NCBI GenBank assembly: GCA_030622705.1
Contig: JAUXFU010000049.1
Span: forward strand, 1 to 6,630
Direction of reading: 5' to 3'
DNA from: Candidatus Omnitrophota bacterium
GTDB taxonomy: Bacteria; Omnitrophota; Koll11; Gygaellales; JAHJCI01
DNA length: 6,630 bases
Shown here: one piece after another, positions 1 to 5,900 of the stretch
How the letters are laid out: every line of letters starts with the position of its first letter
How positions within the stretch are numbered: position 1 is the stretch's first letter
Translations under genes and position numbers: made by a program
The notes under the pieces: model-generated
Databases searched by the model: none
Told to the model about the DNA's origin: nothing
Seen by the model: the letters and a program-made list of their open reading frames with translations, nothing else

Positions 1-1
1 A

Positions 2-79
2 GAGCGAAAGACGTTTGGCGTTAGAAAATCGCCTCTGAGCGAAAAAACTGTTAGATTCATTCTGTATACTCTCGGGTAA
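2..79 (+). CDS. 3' end of an upstream gene, product unidentified (partial)
   Basis: An open frame enters from the left edge and ends at TAA 77-79, giving the last 25 residues of a protein: ERKTFGVRKSPLSEKTVRFI, then LYTLG. The end alternates charged or polar with hydrophobic residues (TVRFILYTLG), as a beta strand would, but this is too short to assign a family. In Proteobacteria the gene before pdxA is surA, preceded by lptD. The tail does not resemble a recognisable SurA end, and an LptD-like barrel end is only a guess. The stop lies 43 bases before the preferred pdxA start, with no terminator between, so this gene and pdxA are probably co-transcribed. The frame could also be a chance opening, because only 78 bases are visible. 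Confidence 0.45.
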   Translation, partial: ERKTFGVRKSPLSEKTVRFILYTLG

Positions 80-122
80 GACAGGAGTGAATAAATATAA
101 TCCGCGATTAAATATAGCGAAT

Positions 123-1091
123 ATGGAACTGCTTAAGGTAGGGATAACAATGGGGGATCCCGCAGGGATTGGGGCGGAGATAATTGCCAAGGCAACAAGT
201 CACAGGCAAATAAAAAAGATATGTAGAATATCGGTAATTGGGGATAAATGGGTGTTTGATAAAGTTAAAGGCCGAGCGTCAGGACCTAAGGATTTCCAAT
301 TTATCGATTTAAGAAACGTTGCTCATAAGAATTTTAAGTTTGGGAGAGTGAAGGCACAGTACGGCCGGGCATCAATTGAGTATCTCCAGAAGGCTGTGGA
401 GCTGGTAAGGAAAAGGCAAATTGATTGTTTGGTTACCGCGCCAATCTCTAAACTGGCAATAAATCTGGCCGGTTACAAATATAACGGGCATACAGAATTC
501 TTAGCACAGGTTTTCCGCAAGAAAAAACAGGATTTAGTAATGATGCTGCTTAACCGGTATCTTAAGATAAGCCTGGTGACGCGGCATATAGCTTTAAAGA
601 AATTAAGCCCAGCTTTAAGCAGGGAGCAAATTTATAAAACTATCCTTGTTACCTATAACGCTCTTAGTAGTTATTTTGCCATTGCTCAACCAAGAATTTG
701 CGCAGCAGCCCTAAATCCTCACGCAGGAGAAGGGGGGCTGTTGGGTATGGAGGAGATTGAATTGATTTGCCCGGCGGTAAAAAGAGCAGCAAAGTCGATA
801 ATAGGTATTAGCGGACCGCTGCCGGCAGACTCAGCTTTTTCTGCCGCAAGGCAGGGCCAGTTTGATGCGGTGATCGCGATGTATCATGACCAGGCGCTGA
901 TACCCTTAAAGATCCTGGACTGCGAATCAGGGGTAAATTTGACGTTAGGGCTTAATTTTGTGCGTACCTCGCCTTTGCACGGCACCGGTTTTGATATTGC
1001 CGGTAAAAATATTGCCGGCTGCGGGAGTTTAACCGCGGCTATAAAAACAGCGCTTGAGTGTACGTGGAGTCTTAGGAAGAAAGATGTTTGA
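123..1091 (+). CDS. pdxA: 4-hydroxythreonine-4-phosphate dehydrogenase PdxA
   Basis: PdxA catalyses the NAD-dependent oxidation of 4-phosphohydroxy-L-threonine in the DXP-dependent pyridoxal 5'-phosphate pathway, in the cytoplasm. From ATG 123 the protein has 322 residues, the usual family size. The N-terminal ITMGDPAGIG (residues 8-17) is the family hallmark. The substrate motif GHTEFLA includes H123. The three metal-binding histidines correspond to E. coli H166, H211 and H266: H155 (VTRHIAL), H200 (LNPHAGEGG) and H255 (MYHDQAL). GPLPADSAF and FVRTSPLHGTGFDIAG are also present, so the enzyme looks intact. Start choice: an in-frame GTG at 87 would add 12 residues, but its only Shine-Dalgarno-like AGGAG (83-87) overlaps the GTG itself. 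ATG 123 puts the hallmark at the distance seen in homologues, though it also lacks a clear ribosome site. The 3' end overlaps rsmA by 8 bases, so translation is probably coupled. Confidence 0.95.
   Translation: MELLKVGITMGDPAGIGAEIIAKATSHRQIKKICRISVIGDKWVFDKVKGRASGPKDFQFIDLRNVAHKNFKFGRVKAQYGRASIEYLQKAVELVRKRQIDCLVTAPISKLAINLAGYKYNGHTEFLAQVFRKKKQDLVMMLLNRYLKISLVTRHIALKKLSPALSREQIYKTILVTYNALSSYFAIAQPRICAAALNPHAGEGGLLGMEEIELICPAVKRAAKSIIGISGPLPADSAFSAARQGQFDAVIAMYHDQALIPLKILDCESGVNLTLGLNFVRTSPLHGTGFDIAGKNIAGCGSLTAAIKTALECTWSLRKKDV
1074..1079 (+). promoter_or_regulatory. Shine-Dalgarno site deciding the rsmA start
   Basis: AGGAAG lies inside the end of pdxA with AGGA ending six bases before ATG 1084. 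It favours ATG 1084 over the in-frame TTG at 1054, which would add ten residues not expected in the family, and over ATG 1099. Confidence 0.65.
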
Positions 1092-1884
1092 TAAAGTAAT
1101 GAATTTCAGGCCAAAGAAGCGATTAGGGCAGAATTTCCTTATCGATAATAATGTCCAGAGAAAAATTATCAACGCCTGCGAAATTAATTCCCGGGATACT
1201 ATTTTAGAGATTGGCGCCGGAAGGGGGGAGTTGACTAAGTTGATTGCGGAAAGGTCCAGGAGGGTATCTGTTTTAGAGCTGGATCCGCATTTATGCGCTA
1301 TCTTGAAGCGTAATTTAGCAGATTCTCCCTGGATTAAAATACATAATAAGGATATTCTTAGTTTTAATATTCGGAGAAATTTTAAGGCTGCCTCCAGGAT
1401 TAAGGTAATCGGTAATTTGCCTTACTATATTACTACTCCGATTATTGTTCACTTATTGAAATTCTGTGATAAAATAACAGATATATTTATTACTGTTCAG
1501 AGGGAGTTTGCCCGGAGGATGGTTGCTCCTTGCGGCGTGCCGGACTACAGCGCGTTTAGCTGTTTCCTGCAATATTATACAGAGCCGAGGATGCTGTTTG
1601 TAATTAAGAGGACCTGTTTTCGGCCGCAGCCAAAGGTAGATTCTGTATTGCTAAGGTTGGCGGTAAGGGATAAATTTAATTTAGATGCAGGAACCCGGCG
1701 GCGGTTGTTTAAAGTAATTCGTCTGGGTTTTCAGCAAAGAAGAAAAACTTTAAGAAACGCCATTGCGGGGGTAGTTTCATCTAAACGCTTAAATAAGTAT
1801 TTTAATCAATACAATATCGACAGGAATATCCGCGGGGAGGCCTTATCTTTGACGGACTTTATTAATCTAATTAATGTTAAATGA
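1084..1884 (+). CDS. rsmA: 16S rRNA (adenine1518-N6/adenine1519-N6)-dimethyltransferase RsmA (KsgA)
   Basis: RsmA uses S-adenosylmethionine to dimethylate two adjacent adenines in the loop of helix 45 of 16S rRNA, a late step and checkpoint in 30S assembly. The 266-residue length fits the family (E. coli 273). The N-terminal RPKKRLGQNFLID (residues 9-21) is the KsgA/Dim1 signature. The SAM-binding motif I is ILEIGAGRGELT (40-51). The acidic LELD (64-67) and NKDIL (88-92) follow, then the catalytic NLPYY (111-115), and the RNA-contacting CFRPQPKVDS (178-187). The C-terminal helical domain contains GFQQRRKTLRN, typical of the family. The reading frame overlaps the end of pdxA by 8 bases and the next gene by 4 (ATGA at 1881-1884), so all three are probably co-translated. 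The pdxA-ksgA adjacency matches the order known in Proteobacteria. Confidence 0.97.
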   Translation: MFDKVMNFRPKKRLGQNFLIDNNVQRKIINACEINSRDTILEIGAGRGELTKLIAERSRRVSVLELDPHLCAILKRNLADSPWIKIHNKDILSFNIRRNFKAASRIKVIGNLPYYITTPIIVHLLKFCDKITDIFITVQREFARRMVAPCGVPDYSAFSCFLQYYTEPRMLFVIKRTCFRPQPKVDSVLLRLAVRDKFNLDAGTRRRLFKVIRLGFQQRRKTLRNAIAGVVSSKRLNKYFNQYNIDRNIRGEALSLTDFINLINVK

Positions 1885-2705
1885 AAGGAAAGAGAACCTT
1901 GAAAAAGATATCTTTTAATCAGAAAAGGGTTTTTCAGCGGCCCCGGATAATTGAATTACTTATTATCGGCGTTGGTTTAATGGTTTTGTCTTCCTGCGCT
2001 ACCATGCCTCGTGTTCTGGATGCGCCTTCGCCTGGCATGGTTCATCCTGTGCCTGCGCAGATTATTAGACAGGATATAGCTCATGTTGTTGCTCCCGGAG
2101 AGACTCTTTGGAGAATAAGCAAAGTTTATGATGTGAGTATCGGGGATATTATGAGGAAAAATGATTTAAGGGATGATAATAAATTAACCATGGGACAAGC
2201 TTTGGTTATTCCTCATGCTATGCCCGCGCGAGCAGTAATACCTTTGTATTCTTCAAATAAGTGGAAATATATAATCATCCATCACAGCGCCAGCGATGAG
2301 GGTAATGCCCTTTTATTCCATAAATCACACATGAATTACAGGGGCTTTAGTCGCGGCTTAGGGTATCATTTTGTTATCGATAACGGCACTTACGGAAAAC
2401 CTAAGGGGTATATTGAGGTTTCGCCGCGGTGGATTAAGCAGCAGGACGGCGCGCATTGCAAGGCCTCGGGCATGAATCGTAAGTCAATAGGGGTTTGCTT
2501 GGTAGGTAATTTCAGCAAGAGAAATCTTTCTGATGAGCAGTTGTCATCTTTGGTGTACTTGGTTAATATCTTAAGAAGGCGTTATCATGTTCCGCTGAAA
2601 AATATTATGGGGCACGGCCAGGTTCCTAATGCCGCAACCGAGTGTCCGGGGACAAAGTTTCCCTGGAACAGGTTCTTTGCTTTATTAAGGAACGCGGGTG
2701 ATTGA
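1881..2705 (+). CDS. LysM-domain lipoprotein with N-acetylmuramoyl-L-alanine amidase (Amidase_2/PGRP) domain
   Basis: This 274-residue protein probably cleaves the bond between N-acetylmuramic acid and L-alanine in peptidoglycan from a membrane-anchored position. A basic N region is followed by a hydrophobic stretch (about 23-36) and the lipobox LSSC, with C39 as the lipidated cysteine. A single LysM domain spans about 68-111 (HVVAPGETLWRISKVYDVS, ending ALVIP) and should bind glycan. The amidase domain covers about 127-270. Its zinc ligands, by comparison with T7 lysozyme H17, H122 and C130, are H134 (YIIIHHSAS), H245 (GHGQVPNA) and C255 (TECPG). Y162 in GYHFVI matches the T7 catalytic tyrosine Y46, so the site appears complete. 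The ATG overlaps the rsmA stop as ATGA. An in-frame TTG at 1899 has a better ribosome site (AAGGAAAG, 1884-1891), would give 268 residues and would keep the signal peptide. Substrate range and cellular role (division, recycling or remodelling) cannot be read from sequence. Confidence 0.9.
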   Translation: MKGKRTLKKISFNQKRVFQRPRIIELLIIGVGLMVLSSCATMPRVLDAPSPGMVHPVPAQIIRQDIAHVVAPGETLWRISKVYDVSIGDIMRKNDLRDDNKLTMGQALVIPHAMPARAVIPLYSSNKWKYIIIHHSASDEGNALLFHKSHMNYRGFSRGLGYHFVIDNGTYGKPKGYIEVSPRWIKQQDGAHCKASGMNRKSIGVCLVGNFSKRNLSDEQLSSLVYLVNILRRRYHVPLKNIMGHGQVPNAATECPGTKFPWNRFFALLRNAGD

Positions 2706-2763
2706 TTGAGGGGTCCCTGAAAAACTCTTAAAAATACCACCAGCCGACCTTTGTTGATTTCTC

Positions 2764-2792
2764 TTGACAGCTTAAAGTTACATTGATAATAT
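2764..2792 (+). promoter_or_regulatory. Sigma70-type promoter, extended -10, for the HU-hisS-aspS-LysM operon
   Basis: A perfect -35 box TTGACA (2764-2769) is followed by a 17-base spacer and a -10 box TAATAT (2787-2792, one mismatch to TATAAT). TG at 2784-2785, one base before the -10, adds an extended -10 element. Transcription would start near 2799, leaving about 144 bases of leader before the HU start codon. It is the best promoter match in the window and sits in the only internal gap between gene blocks. No operator repeat is evident around it. Confidence 0.8.
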
Positions 2793-2819
2793 ATTACAGG
2801 TAGGCATAAGTTATTGATA

Positions 2820-2896
2820 CTTCATCACTTTCAGTGAATTATTGCTAAGTGCCGCAGAGGCAAAAGGTAATTCGCATAGACGAAGAAGTGTTGAAG
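2820..2896 (+). ncRNA. Predicted structured 5' leader of the HU operon (possible cis-regulatory RNA)
   Basis: Three nested helices can be drawn by eye. P1 pairs 2820-2830 with 2886-2896: ten Watson-Crick pairs around one U-U mismatch. P2 pairs 2834-2843 with 2866-2875, including a perfect GAATTA/TAATTC core, one more G-C pair and three G-U wobbles. P3 pairs TGCC 2850-2853 with GGCA 2859-2862 around a five-base loop. P1 and P2 are joined by an asymmetric internal loop (3 bases against 10, AUAGACGAAG). A competing hairpin, TCACT-TTC-AGTGA at 2825-2837, shares strands with both P1 and P2, so two exclusive folds are possible. I match this to no known riboswitch class. The fold could be chance, since no free energy or covariation could be computed. 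Confidence 0.4.
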
Positions 2897-2929
2897 GGGT
2901 GTGTTTTAAAATTAAGGTTCATCAAAAAA

Positions 2930-2937
2930 GGGGGGTG
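2930..2937 (+). promoter_or_regulatory. G-rich ribosome-binding site of the HU gene
   Basis: GGGGGGTG lies five bases before ATG 2943, after a run of six A. It pairs with the anti-Shine-Dalgarno sequence if one G-U wobble replaces the usual A of GGAGGTG. No C-rich stretch in the leader could obviously mask it. Confidence 0.65.
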
Positions 2938-2942
2938 GCATA

Positions 2943-3215
2943 ATGACAAAGAAGGATATAGTCTTAAAGATTTCCGATCAGACAACCTTGAAACAGCTTG
3001 AGATTAGGAAGGTGGTTCAGGCAACCTTCGATGCTATTTTGGATGCTTTGGTTCGCGGAGAAAAGGTTGAATTACGTAATTTTGGTATTTTTAAGGTAAA
3101 ACAGCGCAAACCCCGGATAGGGAGAAATCCCCGTACGGGCGTTGCTGTTCCTGTGCCGGCGCGCAAAAGTGTTGTTTTTAAGCCAGGACTGGAAATGAAG
3201 AATAAAATAAGGTAG
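2943..3215 (+). CDS. HU/IHF-family DNA-binding protein
   Basis: This small basic histone-like protein of 90 residues is the standard HU/IHF length. The family dimerises, wraps or bends DNA through two beta arms, and shapes the nucleoid. The N-terminal MTKKDIVLKIS and the helices up to about residue 40 form the dimer body. The signature begins at RNFGIFKVKQRKPRIGRNP (45-63). The arm-tip proline, which intercalates between base pairs in this family, is P63 in GRNPRTG. The arm continues through VPVPARKSVVFKPG (69-82). PARK and a KPG end are seen in both HU and IHF, and the sequence does not decide between them, so no gene symbol is given. It is the first gene after the promoter at 2764-2792 and ends six bases before hisS, so it should be co-transcribed with two tRNA synthetases. 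It may have its own translational control through the leader. Confidence 0.94.
   Translation: MTKKDIVLKISDQTTLKQLEIRKVVQATFDAILDALVRGEKVELRNFGIFKVKQRKPRIGRNPRTGVAVPVPARKSVVFKPGLEMKNKIR
3209..3212 (+). promoter_or_regulatory. Ribosome-binding site deciding the hisS start
   Basis: AAGG at the very end of the HU gene lies nine bases before ATG 3222. It favours ATG 3222 (MAKRVRGTQDILP, the family-typical start) over the TTG at 3216, which is only three bases away. Confidence 0.55.
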
Positions 3216-3221
3216 TTGTTT

Positions 3222-4475
3222 ATGGCTAAGCGTGTGCGGGGCACTCAGGATATCTTGCCGTATGATTCTTGCTCTTGGCAGGAGATAGAGGAGATAGCCA
3301 AGAGAATTTTTATTCTTTACGGTTATCAGGAAATTCGCACCCCTATCATAGAAGAAGCTTCTTTATTTGACCGCTCATTGGGAGAAACTACCGATATTGT
3401 TCAACAACAGATGTTCCAGATCCGGCGTGATAAGGATAATTTAGTTTTGCGTCCGGAGGGCACGGCTCCGGTGGTCAGGGCCTATTTAGAAAATAATTTA
3501 GACAGAAAAAAAACTGTGACTAAATTATATTATTTTGGTCCAATGTTTCGTGCTGAGCGTCCCCAGAAGGGGAGGTTGCGTCAATTTCATCATCTGGGAG
3601 TTGAGGCGATCGGCAGTCTTTCCCCGCGTCTGGATATCGAGGTTATTTCATTAAGCGACAGGCTGCTGAAGGAATTAGGTGTTGACGGATATCAAATCTG
3701 CGTCAATAGTCTTGGTTGCGTTGAAGATAAGGCAAGGCTCGGACGCGAATTACGGGATAGATTAAATAGCAGATTAGCTGAGTTATGCCCGGAGTGTCAA
3801 ACGCGTTTTGAGCGTAATATTTTACGGGTTTTAGACTGTAAGAATTCCATTTGTCAAAGGGTAGTTAATAGTCTTGATTTAAACCAGGATTATCTTTGTT
3901 CTGCCTGTATGGAACATTTTAAAAAGGTAATTGAGGGGTTAAAGTCATTGAGCATAGATTATAAATTATCTCCTTCGCTGGTACGCGGACTTGATTATTA
4001 TACCCGTACCGTGTTTGAGGTTAGGCATAGTCAGTTGGGCGCGCAAGATGCCTTAGGCGCGGGGGGCAGATATGATAATATGACTCAGGAGTTAGGCGGT
4101 TGTGGCTGCGGGGCTCTTGGTGTTGCTTTTGGGGTAGAGAGAATATTGCTTGTAAGGAACAAGAAGCCGCAGGAGCATATTCGCAGCCTGGTTTATATAA
4201 TTACGCTTGGTGAAGGAGCCCAGGACAAAGGAGCCTTTTTGCTGCATCTTCTGCGTGATGATAATATATTTGTCGATATGGATTATACATCCCGCTCTTT
4301 AAAGGCTCAAATGCGTCAGGCTAACGATTCAGGTGCCAGATTCTGTATAATAATTGGCCAGGATGAATTACAAAAGAGTGTGGTTTCTTTGAAGGATATG
4401 GTTTCAGGGAATCAGGAAGAGGTTGAGCAGGCCGAATTAGTAGAAAAGTTAAAACAACGGCTATCAGGTTTGTAA
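3222..4475 (+). CDS. hisS: Histidyl-tRNA synthetase
   Basis: A class II synthetase that attaches histidine to tRNA-His in the cytoplasm. The 417-residue length fits the bacterial family (E. coli 424). MAKRVRGTQDILP opens the protein. RPEGTAPVVRA (78-88) and motif 2 (YYFGPMFRAERPQKGR, 103-118, with R110) form the ATP and histidine site. The histidine-specific HisA segment is RGLDYYTRTVFEV (255-267), followed by GAGGRYD (279-285). Motif 3 is GALGVAFGVERILL (297-310). The C-terminal part from about 320 is the anticodon-binding domain. The insertion domain holds cysteines at C189, C192, C206, C211, C226 and C229. The CPEC and CSAC pairs look like a zinc-ribbon knuckle. HisRS is followed directly by AspRS, an order also known in Bacillus, where a T-box controls the pair. 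No T-box architecture is seen here. Confidence 0.97.
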   Translation: MAKRVRGTQDILPYDSCSWQEIEEIAKRIFILYGYQEIRTPIIEEASLFDRSLGETTDIVQQQMFQIRRDKDNLVLRPEGTAPVVRAYLENNLDRKKTVTKLYYFGPMFRAERPQKGRLRQFHHLGVEAIGSLSPRLDIEVISLSDRLLKELGVDGYQICVNSLGCVEDKARLGRELRDRLNSRLAELCPECQTRFERNILRVLDCKNSICQRVVNSLDLNQDYLCSACMEHFKKVIEGLKSLSIDYKLSPSLVRGLDYYTRTVFEVRHSQLGAQDALGAGGRYDNMTQELGGCGCGALGVAFGVERILLVRNKKPQEHIRSLVYIITLGEGAQDKGAFLLHLLRDDNIFVDMDYTSRSLKAQMRQANDSGARFCIIIGQDELQKSVVSLKDMVSGNQEEVEQAELVEKLKQRLSGL

Positions 4476-4487
4476 TCCGGAGGTTAT

Positions 4488-5900
4488 ATGCTGCGAACTC
4501 ATACCTGCGGGCAATTGACTGCCCAGGATATAGAAAGTGAAGTAACTATTTGCGGATGGGTGGCTTCCCGCCGTGACCATGGCAAGATTATCTTTATTGA
4601 TTTAAGAGACAGATATGGCATAACTCAGGTGGTATTTATTCCCGGCCGCAAAGACGATGCCTCCAAAGGAGTTTATGAAAAGGCAAAGGAATTAGGCCCT
4701 GAATACGTTCTTCTTATTCGCGGCAAGGTAAATCGCCGGCCAAAGGGAACGGATAATCCTAAGATACCTACCGGCGAAATCGAGATTCTGGCAGAGCATA
4801 TGGATATCCTGAATTCTTGCCGTAGCCTTCCCTTTGAGGTTAAGGAGGATATGAATGTAGGAAGTGACCTGCGTCTTAAATACCGTTATTTAGATCTGCG
4901 TCGTAAGAAGGTTTTTAATAATTTGCTTCTGAGGCATAATCTTTATTCTGCTATTCGCGCTTTTTTAAACAAGCAGGGGTTTGTTGAGATTGAGACTCCT
5001 GTGTTAACCCGCTCTACCCCAGAGGGGGCGCGGGATTTTCTTGTGCCTTCCAGGCTTTTGCCCCGGCATTTTTATGCCCTTCCTCAGTCGCCGCAGCTAT
5101 TTAAGCAGATTCTTATGGTTGGAGGGGTTGACCGCTATTATCAGATTGCGCGCTGTTTTCGCGATGAGGATTTACGCGCGGATCGTCAACCGGAATTTAC
5201 CCAATTGGATTTGGAGATGTCTTATATTCAACAGGAGGATATCTTTAGTTTAATCGAGGCATTGATGCAATATGTTTTTCAGGAGGTATTAGGCTTGCGG
5301 ATTGAGATACCCTTTCCCCGGATTGAGTTTGCCGAATCGATGCAGCGGTATCAAACTGATAAACCTGATTTTCGTAATCTCAATAAAGCCCAGAAGTTTG
5401 CCTTTGTATGGGTGGTCGGGTTTCCTTTATTTAAATACGATGAAAATGAGAAGCGCTGGGTAAGCGAGCACCATCCTTTTACCGCGCCTCAAGGACAAGA
5501 TATAGATCTATCCGGAGATTCATGGAAAGACGCTAAAGCGCTTGCTTATGATTTGGTCTTGAATGGGGTAGAGATTAGTTCCGGGTCGATTAGGATTCAT
5601 CAAGAGCAGCTCCAGGAGAAAATATTTAAGATTATCGGTATAGACCAACGCGAGGCAATTTCGCGGTTTGGCTTTTTAATCGAGGCTTTAAAGTATGGCG
5701 CCCCGCCTCACGGGGGCATTGCTTTAGGTATAGACAGGTTTTTAAGTATTCTTGCCAATGAACAGACTATCCGGGAGGTAATTGCTTTTCCCAAAACGCA
5801 AAGCGGCTGTTGTCTACTGACTGATGCTCCTTCTTCCGTCAATCAGGCGCAGCTGGAGGAATTAGCCCTGGAGATAAAAAAGGAGGCTGAAGATGCATAA
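4488..5900 (+). CDS. aspS: Aspartyl-tRNA synthetase, bacterial type but lacking the GAD insertion domain
   Basis: A class II synthetase charging tRNA-Asp. GGAGG at 4479-4483 supports ATG 4488. The N-terminal OB-fold anticodon domain (about 1-105) contains GWVASRRDHGKIIFIDLRDR (23-42). Motif 1 lies around 150-175. The aspartate site S201, Q203, K206 (SPQLFK) matches E. coli S193, Q195, K198. Motif 2 FRDEDLRADRQPEFTQLD (224-241) has R225 and D241 (E. coli R217, D233). H328 and H329, E362, R369 and motif 3 R417 (GIALGIDRF) match E. coli H448, H449, E482, R489 and R537. The protein has 470 residues against 590 in E. coli. The loss lies between YQTDKPDFRN and FVWVVGFPLF, exactly where bacterial AspRS carries the GAD domain. 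Every checked catalytic residue survives, so this is probably a functional short form. H31 and G87 match the His/Gly pair of non-discriminating AspRS. It overlaps the next gene by 8 bases. Confidence 0.95.
   Translation: MLRTHTCGQLTAQDIESEVTICGWVASRRDHGKIIFIDLRDRYGITQVVFIPGRKDDASKGVYEKAKELGPEYVLLIRGKVNRRPKGTDNPKIPTGEIEILAEHMDILNSCRSLPFEVKEDMNVGSDLRLKYRYLDLRRKKVFNNLLLRHNLYSAIRAFLNKQGFVEIETPVLTRSTPEGARDFLVPSRLLPRHFYALPQSPQLFKQILMVGGVDRYYQIARCFRDEDLRADRQPEFTQLDLEMSYIQQEDIFSLIEALMQYVFQEVLGLRIEIPFPRIEFAESMQRYQTDKPDFRNLNKAQKFAFVWVVGFPLFKYDENEKRWVSEHHPFTAPQGQDIDLSGDSWKDAKALAYDLVLNGVEISSGSIRIHQEQLQEKIFKIIGIDQREAISRFGFLIEALKYGAPPHGGIALGIDRFLSILANEQTIREVIAFPKTQSGCCLLTDAPSSVNQAQLEELALEIKKEAEDA
5881..5886 (+). 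promoter_or_regulatory. Shine-Dalgarno site for the LysM lipoprotein, inside aspS
   Basis: A perfect AGGAGG after a run of A lies six bases before ATG 5893. It fixes the start of the next gene within the last codons of aspS and indicates strong independent initiation. Confidence 0.8.

Larger units (their letters stand above)
2706..2942 (+). other. Intergenic region between the amidase and HU genes
   Basis: These 237 bases separate two tightly packed gene blocks. They contain no plausible protein gene: there is no ATG, and the only notable GTG frame (from 2849) runs into the HU gene out of frame. No stem followed by a T-run is visible after the amidase stop, so read-through from the upstream block is possible. 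The first 58 bases show nothing I recognise. A strong promoter lies at 2764-2792, a foldable leader at 2820-2896, and a G-rich ribosome site at 2930-2937. Confidence 0.8.

Noticed and set aside
96..101. TATAAT, a perfect -10 box just before pdxA
   Set aside because: No -35 element lies 16-18 bases upstream, and the region is AT-rich, so chance is likely. A minor promoter cannot be excluded.
2706..2763. Rho-independent terminator after the amidase gene
   Set aside because: AGGGGTCCCT at 2708-2717 is nearly palindromic but leaves no room for a loop and is not followed by a T-run.
2851..2885. Resemblance of the leader to the GEMM (cyclic di-GMP class I) riboswitch: CGCAGAGGCAAA then GACGAAG
   Set aside because: The GAAA tetraloop stem and the closing GGC/GCC pairing of GEMM are absent, and the visible helices use these bases differently. 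A covariance-model search would settle it.
2930..2945. GGGTGGCA resembling the start of a T-box sequence (AGGGTGGNACCGCG) ahead of synthetase genes
   Set aside because: The second half (ACCGCG) does not match, no specifier stem or antiterminator/terminator pair is visible, and the G-run is adequately explained as the HU ribosome site.
2849..3005. GTG-initiated frame reading VPQRQKVIRIDEEVLKG in the HU leader
   Set aside because: The peptide looks mildly protein-like, but it has no ribosome site, uses GTG, runs out of frame into the HU gene and matches no family I know. The leader pairing explains the same bases better.
3017..3244. Minus-strand open frame of 75 codons
   Set aside because: It lies entirely over the HU gene and the hisS start. 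Its low-complexity, arginine- and threonine-rich translation has no recognisable domain, so it is a shadow of the real plus-strand genes.
5041..5253. Plus-strand open frame of 70 codons inside aspS
   Set aside because: It is out of frame with aspS across the conserved motif 2 region, which is clearly coding in the other frame.
5358..5411. AspRS shortening as evidence of a pseudogene
   Set aside because: The frame is open throughout, all checked catalytic residues on both sides are present, and the gap matches one domain boundary, so a functional short form is more likely than decay.
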